Positions 52,608 through 61,628 of a stretch of 64,000 nucleotides of DNA are shown in pieces (position 1 is the first letter of the stretch; each line of letters starts with the position of its first letter). The notes beneath the pieces are model-generated. The model saw only the letters and a program-made list of their open reading frames with translations. It did not search any database and was not told the DNA's origin. Source of the stretch: CAVPCZ01 sp963779225. GTDB taxonomy: Bacteria; Bacteroidota; Ignavibacteria; UBA10030; UBA6906. Both the position numbers and the translations under genes were made by a program. The DNA lies in assembly GCA_963779225.1 (NCBI GenBank), contig CAVZWW010000001.1:372001-436000 (forward strand), written 5' to 3'.

Positions 52608-55544
52608 ATGCCCGCGCACGATTTTCCCCCGGACCTCTTCGCCGACCCGCGCAGCGGAGAGCGACATCTGCGTGCAGTCCATGAGCAATTCATCTCCTCG
52701 GGCAGCAGGTTTTCCCTCGAGGATTTCTCCCGCGTGTTTACGACGGCATTGCGAGCCAGTCCCGATCCGGATATGGCGCTCGCGAACTTCCTCCGTTTTC
52801 TGGAAGTCACCGTAAGTCCCGCATCGCTGTGCACCGATCTGCTGCAGTATCCCCTGTTGCTTGATGTCCTGATGACTGTCTTCGGCAACTCACGCTATTT
52901 TTCCGATATCCTGGTCCGTGATCCCTCTCTCTTCCGGTGGCTGACCGCTTCGGCGGTGCTGCATGAACCGGTGACCGCCCGCCCTCTGGCGGAAGAAATC
53001 GAGAGGATTCTGAGCGCATTTGGGCCCCCGGAGCGGCGGCTTGATGCAATCCGGAGAATGTTCCGGCGTGAGCTTCTGCGCATCGGTGTCCAGGATACGC
53101 TCGGGCTTGCCGATCTCCGGACCGTAACGCATCAGCTGTCGATTCTGGCGGATGCGGTTATTGATGCGGTGGTTCGTGTGGCTTTCGACCAGGTGAGCGA
53201 TAAGCTGCAGACTCGTCCGCAGACAGGCTTTGCCGTGATCGGCCTGGGCAAGCTCGGGGGGAATGAACTGAACTACAGTTCGGATGTGGATCTGCTGTTC
53301 GTGTATGGCGAAGAAGGAACATGTCCGGACGGCGGTCCGTCGTTTCACGAATTCTTCAACGCGCTGGGGGAACGTGTCGTCCAGCATCTCACCTCCAGCA
53401 GCAAACAGGGGCATCTCTTCCGGGTGGATATGCGCCTCCGGCCGGAGTCCGGGGCAGGCCCGCTCGCCCGGTCACTGGAGAGTTATCTCCTCTATTATGA
53501 GGCCCGCGGCGAACTCTGGGAACGGCAGATGTTGCTTAAGGCCCGTCCGGTCGCGGGCGATCCGGCGTTAGGACGTCGATTCATCACATCCCTTGAACCG
53601 TTTGTCTATCCCCGCTCGTTTCTCGAGCACCCTGCGGAATCCGTCGCACGCATCAAAGCAAGGATTGAGACCTCACTAGGCGACGCCGCAAATGTCAAAC
53701 TGATGGCGGGCGGTATCCGCGACATCGAGTTTATCGTCCAGACCCTCCAGCTGCTGAACGCGGGGAAGAATCCGTCACTTCGGAGCGGGAACACGCTCCA
53801 GGGGCTGGAACTCCTGGCTGCCGGGGGTATTCTGGTTCCCCGGGAGGAGAAAGAGCTTGAACAGGCGTATGTCTTCTACCGGACGCTGGAGCACCGGCTG
53901 CAGACGATGCACAACACACAGACGCACACTCTTCCCAAAGATACGCATACCACCGGGCTGCTTGCCCGGCGTCTGGGACTCCCTTCGGCCGCGGTGTTCG
54001 GCGAGGAGATGGCGAAACACCTCCGGAGGGTCAGGGCGGTCTTCTCGCGCGTGTTTACGGTGCCGCCGAATTCTTCCGGCGCGGATCTGGAAGCGGTCAT
54101 CGACGGTGTGTCCCCGGAGGAGGCAACCCAGCGTCTCCTGACGGACTACGGTTTCCGTGATGTGCGTTCGGCCTTGAAGAGCCTCCGGATACTTGCCCTG
54201 GGAAGTACGCTGACCGGCGCACGGGAAACCGATGCCCGTGAGCGGTCGGCATTCCGCAGTGTTGCGGTTCCGCTCTTTGATGAGCTTTCTGCGACGCCCG
54301 ATCCTGACCTGACGCTTCACAGTCTGACACTCATTGCAGGTGGACAAAAAATGCCGGGGGCGTTTTTTGCAGAGTTGCGCGATCAGCGTTTCCGCAAATT
54401 CATCCTGCAGATATGCTCGCTCAGTCCGCGTTTCTCCCGTGCTCTCGCACTCCATCCCGATTTGCTGGAGGCCCTTGCAGGCGACATCGGGGCGCTTGAG
54501 CGGATGACGGTGGGCGGCCTGCCTGCGGCGGGAGATGCGCTCGAATTCAAGATGCAGCAGGAGCTGCGGACAGGCATCCGTCACCTCCTCGGTTTTACGG
54601 CCTTCGACGAAATGACGGCCGAGCTTGCGGCGATCGCTGATTTTATCGTCACCGGGATTTTTGACGGAATCCTTCCGGGAAGAGCCCGACGCCCTCACCT
54701 TGCCCTCTTTGCTGCGGGGAAGTATGGATCGCGCGAGGCGACCCTGGATGCGGATCTGGATCTCTTTTTTGTGGCGGATGTCCGGGGGAGCACACAGCGG
54801 GCCGCACTTGAAGCCCGTGCGGCGGAAATCGTGCGCACGCTGTCGATGGTTTCTGCGAAGGGCCGTCTCTATGAAGTGGACGTCCGCCTGCGTCCGGAAG
54901 GGCGGAATGCGCCGCTGGTGACAGACCGGAGCGCATACGGAAAATACCTGCGCGAGCGAGCGTCGCTGTGGGAACGGCAGATGCTGACGCGTGCGCGCTT
55001 TGTCTGCGGCGACCCGGCGATCGGTCGGGCGGTGCTGGATGAGGCGGGCCGGTTTATCCGGGAGACCCCCTTACCTCCCGATTGGTCAGCGAGCATTATT
55101 GCAATGCGCCGGAAAATGGAATCACGAACCCGCACCCGAGGTGAAGCGATCGTAGATCTGAAGCTGGGGGCCGGCGGTATGGCCGACATCGAGTTCCTCG
55201 CCCAGATGTGTGTACTGAAGCCCGGCTGCATCGCTCCGCCGCACCGCAGCGGTACCGCCCTGGGCGTGCTTGCGGCTGCCGGACCCGCGGTGTTGACGCC
55301 GGATGAGTTGACCCGTCTGCAGGATGCATACCGCATGTACCGGAGACTCGAGTGGCTTCTGCGCATAACCCTCGACGAACGGGGGGCACTCCTGCCTGTC
55401 GGTAAGAATCTCGAAACTCTCGCCCGGTGCTACGGTCGCACCGGCGGGCGCGATCTGGCCGGCCTTGTGGGACGAACAATGCGGGAGGTGCGCGCAATCT
55501 TCCTCCGGAGTGCTGCACGTCTGGGGGAGGGGGGGAACGCATGA
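52608..55544 (+). CDS. glnE: Glutamine synthetase adenylyltransferase / adenylyl-removing enzyme
   Basis: A 978-residue protein from ATG 52608 (a long upstream extension to 52134 overlaps the opposite-strand genes and is rejected). Two nucleotidyltransferase domains: N-terminal with GLGKLGGNELNYSSDVDLLF (about 225-245), C-terminal with AAGKYGSREATLDADLDLFF (about 702-721); each is followed by 'VDMRLRPES' / 'VDVRLRPEGR'. GlnE adds and removes AMP on glutamine synthetase in response to PII. The C-terminal domain keeps the Asp-x-Asp pair but departs from the usual GKLGG. glnA and glnB are not in the window. Confidence 0.93.
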   Translation: MPAHDFPPDLFADPRSGERHLRAVHEQFISSGSRFSLEDFSRVFTTALRASPDPDMALANFLRFLEVTVSPASLCTDLLQYPLLLDVLMTVFGNSRYFSDILVRDPSLFRWLTASAVLHEPVTARPLAEEIERILSAFGPPERRLDAIRRMFRRELLRIGVQDTLGLADLRTVTHQLSILADAVIDAVVRVAFDQVSDKLQTRPQTGFAVIGLGKLGGNELNYSSDVDLLFVYGEEGTCPDGGPSFHEFFNALGERVVQHLTSSSKQGHLFRVDMRLRPESGAGPLARSLESYLLYYEARGELWERQMLLKARPVAGDPALGRRFITSLEPFVYPRSFLEHPAESVARIKARIETSLGDAANVKLMAGGIRDIEFIVQTLQLLNAGKNPSLRSGNTLQGLELLAAGGILVPREEKELEQAYVFYRTLEHRLQTMHNTQTHTLPKDTHTTGLLARRLGLPSAAVFGEEMAKHLRRVRAVFSRVFTVPPNSSGADLEAVIDGVSPEEATQRLLTDYGFRDVRSALKSLRILALGSTLTGARETDARERSAFRSVAVPLFDELSATPDPDLTLHSLTLIAGGQKMPGAFFAELRDQRFRKFILQICSLSPRFSRALALHPDLLEALAGDIGALERMTVGGLPAAGDALEFKMQQELRTGIRHLLGFTAFDEMTAELAAIADFIVTGIFDGILPGRARRPHLALFAAGKYGSREATLDADLDLFFVADVRGSTQRAALEARAAEIVRTLSMVSAKGRLYEVDVRLRPEGRNAPLVTDRSAYGKYLRERASLWERQMLTRARFVCGDPAIGRAVLDEAGRFIRETPLPPDWSASIIAMRRKMESRTRTRGEAIVDLKLGAGGMADIEFLAQMCVLKPGCIAPPHRSGTALGVLAAAGPAVLTPDELTRLQDAYRMYRRLEWLLRITLDERGALLPVGKNLETLARCYGRTGGRDLAGLVGRTMREVRAIFLRSAARLGEGGNA

Positions 55545-57391
55545 CACGCGGATACCGGGTGTCCCTCTTTGAACATTCGCACCTTCTTGCACCGGCAATA
55601 GCCGGGATCTGCCTGGTGGTATATCTCCTGACGCTTTCACCGACCGTCGGGTTTATCGACAGCGGTGAACTGGCGGCCGTGGCCTGTACGCTGGGTGTGG
55701 CCCATCCGACAGGCTATCCGCTTTTCACGTTGCTCGGACGTCTCTTCGTCATGCTCCCCCTGCCGTGGGAAGAGATCGTCCGGTTGAATGTGATGGCAGC
55801 CCTGCTGTGTGCGGCCAGCGTGTTCGTCTTTTTTCATCTTTCCAGGATTGTCCTTGAACCGGTGGCGCGCCGCTTCGGCGTTTCCCCGACGCTCAGCCTC
55901 GGCGCCGCGGGAGGAGCGAGTCTGCTGCTGGGGTTTTCGGAAACATGGTGGTCTCAGGGGGTGTCGGCGGAGGTCTATGCACTCCACGTACTTCTTGTGA
56001 CAACAACCCTGCTCGTTTTCCTTCGTGCGGTGGATGACCGGCGCGAAGCACTCTGGTACGCCGGAGCCTTCCTGCTCGGTCTCAGCTTCACGAATCACAT
56101 GACCACAATACTGATGGTTCCCGGGCTTGCCTATATCTATTTTTCGCGCTTCGGATTCCGCCGTTCCTCCTGGAACCGTCTCCTCCGGTTGCTCCCGGTC
56201 TTTCTCCTCGGGCTCTCTCTTTATATATACCTCCCGTTGCGTGCGGCGGTCCCGCCTCCGCTCAACTGGGGGGACCCTTCCACGCTCGAGCGTCTTCTCT
56301 GGCACCTGCGCGGAAAGCAATACAGCGTCTGGATCTTTTCCTCCACGGAAGTGGCCGGTCGGCAGCTGGCCCATTTTCTCAGTTCGCTTCCCGCCGAATT
56401 CGCATATCTTGGACTGATTGCTGCGCTGGCCGGCCTGGTCACGCTCTGGCGTGCCTCCCGGAGGGGGGCGGTTGCCACCCTCGTCTTTTTTGCGGTCTGC
56501 GTCCTGTACGCGGTGAATTATGACATCCAGGACATCGACTCCTATTTCCTGCTGGCGTACATGATGATCGGGTTGTGGGCAGGATGCGGGTTGCTGGCTG
56601 TAGGGGACTGGTTGACCCGCTCACGGGGGTGGAGAAGGGCGCCTGCCGCCGTTCTTCTCCTGTCGACAGGTTTCCTTCCTCTCGCGTTGCACTATCGGGA
56701 CGTGGATCAGAGCGAAAACAGGCTGGTCGAGGACTATACGCACAACGTGTTTCTTTCGCTGGCGCCGAACGCACTGGTGTTGTCCTATCAGTGGGACTAC
56801 TGGGTCTCCGCCTCGTACTATTATCAGAACGTCAGGTCGGTTCGCCGGGACGTTTCTGTGGTTGACAAAGAGTTGTTACGCCGGTCCTGGTACCTGCGTG
56901 AGCTTGAGGTGCAGAAGCCGTGGTTGATCCATGGTTCCCAGGGGGAAGTGGATGCTTTCCGCCGGGAGCTGGAGAAGTTCGAGAGGGGTACACCCTACAA
57001 CCCTGCGGTGATCCAGACGAGGTTCGTGGAAATGATCACCAGTTTTGTGCACAGGAGCAGGCTGTCCCGGCCGGTTTACGTGACGGGAGAAATCGAGGTT
57101 GAATTCACCCGGGGTTATCAGAGGGTGCCGGAAGGGCTGGTGTTCCGCCTTGAACCTGACACGCTGTACCACGAGCCCAGGATGCCGGAATTGGTCATGA
57201 GGCCGCTGGAGCGAAAGGGGAGACTGGAGGATATGGTCCGGCGGTTGTATGCCGAGGCCTTTTTCGCACACGGGGAGTATTTCCTGCGGGCGGGACAGCT
57301 GGAAAAGGCCCGGAAAGCCTACCGATCAGGGGTCTCTTACGATCCGGATTTTCCGGCGGCGAGGGCCCGTTTGAGCATGCTGGGGGAGTAA
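55541..57391 (+). CDS. DUF2723-family membrane glycosyltransferase with C-terminal TPR
   Basis: A 616-residue integral membrane protein; ATG 55541 overlaps the glnE stop as ATGA. About 10 hydrophobic helices up to residue 420, with 'SPTVGFIDSGELAAVACTLG' and 'HPTGYPLFTLLGRLF' near the N-terminus, the signature of DUF2723 (related to protein O-mannosyltransferases and human TMEM260). A soluble region and a TPR unit ('GEYFLRAGQLEKARKAYRSG') close the protein. A lipid-linked sugar donor and a protein acceptor are likely by family. Confidence 0.85.
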   Translation: MTRGYRVSLFEHSHLLAPAIAGICLVVYLLTLSPTVGFIDSGELAAVACTLGVAHPTGYPLFTLLGRLFVMLPLPWEEIVRLNVMAALLCAASVFVFFHLSRIVLEPVARRFGVSPTLSLGAAGGASLLLGFSETWWSQGVSAEVYALHVLLVTTTLLVFLRAVDDRREALWYAGAFLLGLSFTNHMTTILMVPGLAYIYFSRFGFRRSSWNRLLRLLPVFLLGLSLYIYLPLRAAVPPPLNWGDPSTLERLLWHLRGKQYSVWIFSSTEVAGRQLAHFLSSLPAEFAYLGLIAALAGLVTLWRASRRGAVATLVFFAVCVLYAVNYDIQDIDSYFLLAYMMIGLWAGCGLLAVGDWLTRSRGWRRAPAAVLLLSTGFLPLALHYRDVDQSENRLVEDYTHNVFLSLAPNALVLSYQWDYWVSASYYYQNVRSVRRDVSVVDKELLRRSWYLRELEVQKPWLIHGSQGEVDAFRRELEKFERGTPYNPAVIQTRFVEMITSFVHRSRLSRPVYVTGEIEVEFTRGYQRVPEGLVFRLEPDTLYHEPRMPELVMRPLERKGRLEDMVRRLYAEAFFAHGEYFLRAGQLEKARKAYRSGVSYDPDFPAARARLSMLGE

Positions 57392-57427
57392 AAGTGCGCT
57401 TTTTTCCAAATGTCAGGAAATTTCTTC

Positions 57428-57455
57428 TTGATTATTTGTAGGGATTTCTTATATT
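57428..57455 (+). promoter_or_regulatory. Promoter of the tRNA-rpmG-secE-nusG block
   Basis: TTGATT (57428-57433), 16-base spacer, TATATT (57450-57455), 75 bases before the first tRNA. Confidence 0.55.
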
Positions 57456-57530
57456 ACTTTGCTTAGCTGTCAGAGATCCCCCCCCATAGCCGCGGCAGCC
57501 GAGTGGCCGTGTCGAAAGGGATTTTTGTCT

Positions 57531-57606
57531 GCTGGCGTAGCTCAATTGGTAGAGCAGCTGATTTGTAATCAGCAGGTTGAGGGTTCGAGTCCCCCCGCCA
57601 GCTCCA
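57531..57606 (+). tRNA. tRNA-Thr (TGT)
   Basis: Cloverleaf with acceptor GCTGGCG/CGCCAGC, anticodon stem GCTGA/TCAGC around TTTGTAA (anticodon TGT) and T-loop TTCGAGT. CCA appears encoded directly after discriminator T (57604-57606), unlike its neighbours. Confidence 0.95.
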
Positions 57607-57694
57607 TGATCAGCTTCCCTGCGTGATGGGGGGGGATGCACACGGGTGGCTCCAGGCGGGAGCCGGATTGCAGGCCGGAAGATCTTTGACGTGC

Positions 57695-57777
57695 GGGCAG
57701 GTAGCGAAGCGGTCAAACGCAACAGACTGTAAATCTGTCGGCCTCGGCCTTCGGAGGTTCGATTCCTCCCCTGCCCA
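57695..57777 (+). tRNA. tRNA-Tyr (GTA)
   Basis: An 83-nt class II tRNA with long variable arm; acceptor GGGCAGG/CCTGCCC, anticodon loop CTGTAAA (GTA), T-loop TTCGATT. No encoded CCA. Confidence 0.95.
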
Positions 57778-57790
57778 CTCAACAGTTGAT

Positions 57791-57863
57791 GCGGGAGTAA
57801 CTCAGTTGGTAGAGTCACAGCCTTCCAAGCTGTTGGTCGCGGGTTCGAGTCCCGTCTCCCGCT
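57791..57863 (+). tRNA. tRNA-Gly (TCC)
   Basis: Acceptor GCGGGAG/CTCCCGC, anticodon stem CAGC/GCTG around CTTCCAA (TCC), T-loop TTCGAGT. No encoded CCA. Confidence 0.95.
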
Positions 57864-57905
57864 CAGGACATGGATGATCAGTAAGAGTCTTTCACGGGTT
57901 GCTCT

Positions 57906-57978
<73 letters not shown>

Positions 57979-58019
57979 CAGGATCGTACCCTCACACATA
58001 GCCAGCAAAGAGGCGCGTC

Positions 58020-58169
58020 ATGAGAGACATTATCACCCTCGAGTGCACCGAATGCAAACGGCGCAACTACTCGACGACGAAGAACAAGAAGAAGCAGTCT
58101 GGACGCGTCGAATACAAGAAATATTGCCGGTTCTGCGGGAAGCACCGGACCCACAAAGAGACGCGCTGA
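58020..58169 (+). CDS. rpmG: 50S ribosomal protein bL33
   Basis: A 49-residue ribosomal protein with the bL33 pattern MRDIITLECTEC, 'TTKNKKKQSGRVEYKKYC' and RFCGKHRTHKETR. All four zinc Cys are present (Cys9, Cys12, Cys36, Cys39), so it is the zinc-binding (C+) form. It lies between tRNA-Thr and tRNA-Trp, where many bacteria have tuf then rpmG. Confidence 0.95.
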   Translation: MRDIITLECTECKRRNYSTTKNKKKQSGRVEYKKYCRFCGKHRTHKETR

Positions 58170-58219
58170 TCGGGATACGCCGGCGGTTAACCGCTGTTGC
58201 TGCCGCGCGCCGATGCCAC

Positions 58220-58293
58220 ACGTCAGTAGCTCAATTGGCTAGAGCAGCGGTCTCCAAAACCGCAGGTTGGGGGTTCGAGTCCCTCCTGACGTG
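58220..58293 (+). tRNA. tRNA-Trp (CCA)
   Basis: Acceptor ACGTCAG/CTGACGT with discriminator G, anticodon stem GCGGT/ACCGC around CTCCAAA (CCA), T-loop TTCGAGT. Placed between rpmG and secE as in many bacteria. No encoded CCA. Confidence 0.95.
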
Positions 58294-58356
58294 CACATGA
58301 CCGGTTGACAATCGCCGGTCGACGATTGGCGATGGATAAGAGAAGGACAGAGACCC

Positions 58357-58539
58357 ATGAAAGATAAAATCATCAATTTCTTCACCGACGTGGTGAAGGA
58401 GATGAATAAGGTGACGTGGCCGAAAAAAGACGACTTACGCGACTCCACGGTGATCGTGCTGGTGGTGTGTTTGCTGATTGCCGGGTTCGTCTATGTCGTG
58501 GACACCGCCGTCAGTGTTCTGCTGCAGCAGATTCTTTAA
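58357..58539 (+). CDS. secE: Preprotein translocase subunit SecE
   Basis: A 60-residue single-helix form: amphipathic 'FFTDVVKEMNKVTWPKKDDL' with the conserved VTWP, then a membrane helix at about 32-55. It is the short type of most bacteria outside the enteric group. SecE holds SecY in the translocon. 12 bp before nusG. Confidence 0.95.
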   Translation: MKDKIINFFTDVVKEMNKVTWPKKDDLRDSTVIVLVVCLLIAGFVYVVDTAVSVLLQQIL

Positions 58540-58551
58540 GGAGGCTCTGAG

Positions 58552-59094
58552 GTGAGCGCGACGGATAAGCGGTGGTATGTGGTCCGGACCTATTCGGGCC
58601 ACGAGAACAAAGTGAAGGCCTACCTTGAGAACGAGGTCAACCAGGCGGGGCTGGGTGAGCGTATTTCATCGGTCATTGTCCCGTCCGAAAAGGTCTTCGA
58701 GGTGAAGGATGGCAAGAAGAAGAGCAAGACCCGCACCTTCTTCCCGGGATACATCCTTGTGGAGGCCGTGTTGGACAAGGCGACGCAGCATCTGATTCTG
58801 AACACGCCGTCGGTGATCAGTTTTGTCGGGCCCAAGAACGCACCGGCACCACTGCAACCGTCGGAGGTGCGGCGGCTGATCGGCAAGATCGAAGAGCGGA
58901 AAGACGTCGAGGTGATAGAAGTCCCGTTCCACCTCGGCGAAGCCGTGAAGGTGATCGACGGCCCGTTCAACAATTTCAGCGGCTTCGTGCAGGAAGTGAA
59001 CGAAGAAAAGATGAAGGTCAAGGTGATGGTATCCATTTTCGGACGCAAGACGCCGGTGGAACTGGACTTCAGCCAGGTGGAACTCGAAAGATAG
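58552..59094 (+). CDS. nusG: Transcription termination/antitermination factor NusG
   Basis: A 180-residue protein with GTG start after AGGAGG-type site. NGN domain: 'RWYVVRTYSGHENKVKAYLE', 'TFFPGYILVE'. KOW domain: 'GEAVKVIDGPFNNFSGFVQE'. Normal length, no insertion. It binds RNA polymerase and Rho or ribosome. It is the standard neighbour of secE and rplK. Confidence 0.96.
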   Translation: MSATDKRWYVVRTYSGHENKVKAYLENEVNQAGLGERISSVIVPSEKVFEVKDGKKKSKTRTFFPGYILVEAVLDKATQHLILNTPSVISFVGPKNAPAPLQPSEVRRLIGKIEERKDVEVIEVPFHLGEAVKVIDGPFNNFSGFVQEVNEEKMKVKVMVSIFGRKTPVELDFSQVELER

Positions 59095-59125
59095 TGTTTG
59101 TGAGAACATTGGAAAGTTACAGCAC

Positions 59126-59551
59126 ATGAAAAAAATAGTCGGGTACGTCAAGCTTCAGATTCCCGCCGGACAGGCGAATCCGGCACCTCCGGTCGGGCCG
59201 GCCCTCGGTCAAAAGGGGGTCAACATCATGGAGTTCTGCAAGCAGTTTAATTCGCGTACGCAGGCCCAGGCCGGTCTGGTGATTCCGGTGGTGATCACGG
59301 TGTTTTCGGACAAGTCCTTCACGTTCATCACCAAGACCCCTCCTGCGGCGATCCTGCTGGCAAGGGCCGCAAAAATCGAAAAAGGGTCCGCCGAACCGAA
59401 CAGGACGAAAGTCGGGAAGGTGACGCGCACGCAGGTGCAGGAGATTGCGCAACAGAAAATGCCCGATCTTAATGCCGCTGACATCACCGCGGCCATGAGC
59501 ATGGTTGCCGGGACCGCCCGGAGCATGGGATTAACCGTCGTCGAAGAGTAG
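59126..59551 (+). CDS. rplK: 50S ribosomal protein uL11
   Basis: A 141-residue protein with 'GYVKLQIPAGQANPAPPVGP', ALGQKGVNIMEFCKQFN (thiopeptide and GTPase centre N-domain) and 'GTARSMGLTVVE' at the end. Canonical length. First of the rplK-rplA pair. Confidence 0.97.
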   Translation: MKKIVGYVKLQIPAGQANPAPPVGPALGQKGVNIMEFCKQFNSRTQAQAGLVIPVVITVFSDKSFTFITKTPPAAILLARAAKIEKGSAEPNRTKVGKVTRTQVQEIAQQKMPDLNAADITAAMSMVAGTARSMGLTVVEE

Positions 59552-59621
59552 CGCTCCGGCGCTGCCGTGGGAGTCCCGCGGGGGCGGGACGATCGCACCA
59601 CAATACCAAGGAACCGTACAG

Positions 59622-60320
59622 ATGAAGATCAGCAAGCGTTTGAAGGCTGCCACCGCACTGGTGGACCGGTCGAAAGTGCACACGATTGAAGAGGCCGTGC
59701 AGCAGGTGAAGAAGACCTCAACGGCGAAGTTTGTGGAATCCGTTGACCTTTCGGTGCGTCTCGGCGTCGATCCGAAGAAAGCCGACCAGGCGGTACGCGG
59801 CACGGTGGCGCTTCCGCACGGCATCGGGAAGGAAGTGCGCGTGCTCGTCATGGCGCGTCCCCCGCGGGATGAAGAGGCGCGGGCTGCCGGTGCCGACCAT
59901 GCCGGCCTCGCGGAATATGTCACAAAGATTCAGGGTGGGTGGGCGGACATTGATGTCATCATTGCCACACCGGATGTGATGGGTGAAGTAGGGAAGCTGG
60001 GCAAGATCCTCGGTCCCCGCGGTCTCATGCCCAACCCCAAGAGCGGCACGGTGACGACGGACGTCGCCAAAGCCGTGAAGGAAGTCAAGGCCGGCAAGAT
60101 CGAATTCCGGGTGGACAAGGCCGGGATCCTTCATGCCAGCGTTGGCAAAGCGAACTTCGAAGAGAAGATGCTGGTCGAAAATATCCACGCCTTCTTGAAT
60201 GCCGTTGTGCGCTTGAAACCGGCGACGGCCAAAGGGACGTACGTGAAGAGTATTCATCTCTCGAGCACGATGGGTCCGGGTGTGCAGATCGACCGAGCGC
60301 ATCTCTCCGCGCACCAATAA
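59622..60320 (+). CDS. rplA: 50S ribosomal protein uL1
   Basis: A 232-residue protein with 'FVESVDLSVRLGVDPKKADQ', 'TPDVMGEVGKLGKILGPRGL' and MPNPKSGTVT, the L1 core. It forms the L1 stalk and in many bacteria represses its own operon. The 70-base gap from rplK holds no gene. Confidence 0.97.
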   Translation: MKISKRLKAATALVDRSKVHTIEEAVQQVKKTSTAKFVESVDLSVRLGVDPKKADQAVRGTVALPHGIGKEVRVLVMARPPRDEEARAAGADHAGLAEYVTKIQGGWADIDVIIATPDVMGEVGKLGKILGPRGLMPNPKSGTVTTDVAKAVKEVKAGKIEFRVDKAGILHASVGKANFEEKMLVENIHAFLNAVVRLKPATAKGTYVKSIHLSSTMGPGVQIDRAHLSAHQ

Positions 60321-60460
60321 CGACTGTTACGCACTCACATTACCACCAGGATGCGTTGATTGCCCGGCTTTCGCCTTGTACCGCCTGACGGCGGGCGGGC
60401 GGCGGACCGGGGCTTCTCTCTCGGCGTGACCTATACCTCCCGTGAGGTAGGAAGGATTGA
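60321..60460 (+). promoter_or_regulatory. Untranslated leader of rplJ
   Basis: A 140-base gap with a G+C-rich repeat region (about 60377-60412) able to form stems. In many bacteria the rplJ leader binds the L10-L12 complex for autoregulation; the location and length fit, but the kink-turn motif was not identified by eye. Confidence 0.3.
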
Positions 60461-60982
60461 ATGAAACGAACGGAAAAAGAGCAGATCATCGGCGAGGTGG
60501 CTGAAGTTGTGGGCCGGTCGCGCGGACTGTTCCTCACTGACTTTGGCGGCTTGACGGTGGAACAGGCGACCGATCTCCGGCGCGAGTTCCGCAAGTCGGG
60601 CGTTGAATACCGGGTCGTGAAGAATACGCTCATCCGGAAAGCGCTGGAGCGTGTCGGGGGCTATGATACTGTTCTCGACACGCTTGCAGGGCCGACCGGT
60701 TTGGCGTTTGCGTTCGAAGATCCGGTTGCACCCGCCAAGATCATCCAGAAGTTTGCGGAGAAGCACAAAAAGCTCTCCCTGAAAGCCTGTGTGATCGAGC
60801 ATCAGGTGTACGACGGCTCGCGGCTGGACGAAATCGCAAAGATCCCGACGCGGTTGGAACTCATCGCCGCCATGCTCGGCAGCATCGAGGCCCCGATCGC
60901 CGGCATATCCGGAACGGTCTCAGCGGTTCTGCGCGAGCTGGTCAGTGTCATCGATGAAGTCGGAAAGAAAAAGGCCGCCTGA
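60461..60982 (+). CDS. rplJ: 50S ribosomal protein uL10
   Basis: A 173-residue stalk base protein: N-terminal 'GLFLTDFGGLTVEQATDLRR', 'YRVVKNTLIRKALE', and a C-terminal helix for bL12 dimers. Length is usual. Followed by rplL after 48 bp. Confidence 0.97.
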   Translation: MKRTEKEQIIGEVAEVVGRSRGLFLTDFGGLTVEQATDLRREFRKSGVEYRVVKNTLIRKALERVGGYDTVLDTLAGPTGLAFAFEDPVAPAKIIQKFAEKHKKLSLKACVIEHQVYDGSRLDEIAKIPTRLELIAAMLGSIEAPIAGISGTVSAVLRELVSVIDEVGKKKAA

Positions 60983-61030
60983 GGGCGCCACCACCAGAAC
61001 TGAAAACACGTTACCCAAGGAGAAGAACCC

Positions 61031-61408
61031 ATGTCCGCAATCCAGGAAATTGTCGAAAAGATTGAAAAACTGACCCTGCTCGAAGCCGTGGAGTTGAAGA
61101 AGGCTCTGGAGGAGAAGTTCGGCGTCACCGCAGCAGCCCCGATGATGATGGGCGCAGCGATGCCCGCTGCCGCTGCCGCCGCGGCTGTCGAAGAGAAGAC
61201 CGAGTTCACCGTGTTGCTCAAGGCTGCCGGTGCGCAGAAGATCAACGTGATCAAGGTAGTCCGTGCCGCCACCGGGCTGGGCCTGAAGGAAGCGAAGGAC
61301 CTGGTGGACGGTGCCCCGAAGGCGATCAAGGAGTCGATCTCCAAGGACGACGCGGAGAAACTCAAGAAGGAGCTGGAAGAAGCCGGCGCCACAGTCGAGC
61401 TGAAGTAG
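61031..61408 (+). CDS. rplL: 50S ribosomal protein bL12
   Basis: A 125-residue stalk protein: N-terminal dimer domain, Ala-rich hinge ('MPAAAAAAAVEEKTEFTV'), and C-terminal domain with 'KVVRAATGLGLKEAKDLVDG'. Preceded by AAGGAGAA. It recruits translation GTPases. Confidence 0.97.
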   Translation: MSAIQEIVEKIEKLTLLEAVELKKALEEKFGVTAAAPMMMGAAMPAAAAAAAVEEKTEFTVLLKAAGAQKINVIKVVRAATGLGLKEAKDLVDGAPKAIKESISKDDAEKLKKELEEAGATVELK

Positions 61409-61421
61409 AACGATTTCAGCA

Positions 61422-61479
61422 GGGGCTGACCGGGTCGCCCGCCCTCGGGAAACCAGAGGCCGCGCCACCAATCAGCCCC
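61422..61479 (+). other. Inverted repeat in the rplL-rpoB gap
   Basis: GGGGCTGA (61422-61429) and TCAGCCCC (61472-61479) are perfect complements 42 bases apart in the 220-base gap. In E. coli the same gap has an attenuator and an RNase III site that lower rpoB expression relative to ribosomal proteins. A similar use is plausible. A second small hairpin (GCCAC/GTGGC) lies near 61541. Confidence 0.4.
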
Positions 61480-61628
61480 GGCGTGCTGTACCTCCGCCCG
61501 GATAAACGCAAAGGACCGCGTTTTACCGTCCCCTGGCAGGCCACGACTCGGTGGCTTGTCCTGTCGTTACAGACCGGGTGCGATGCACCCGCGGGTGGTT
61601 CCACCAACACTGGAGAGGAGTTGGGCTC

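Noticed and set aside
60321..60460. Repeated GGCGGGCGG stretch before rplJ as a CRISPR or tandem repeat
   Set aside because: Only about 20 bases of low-complexity sequence with no spacer pattern.
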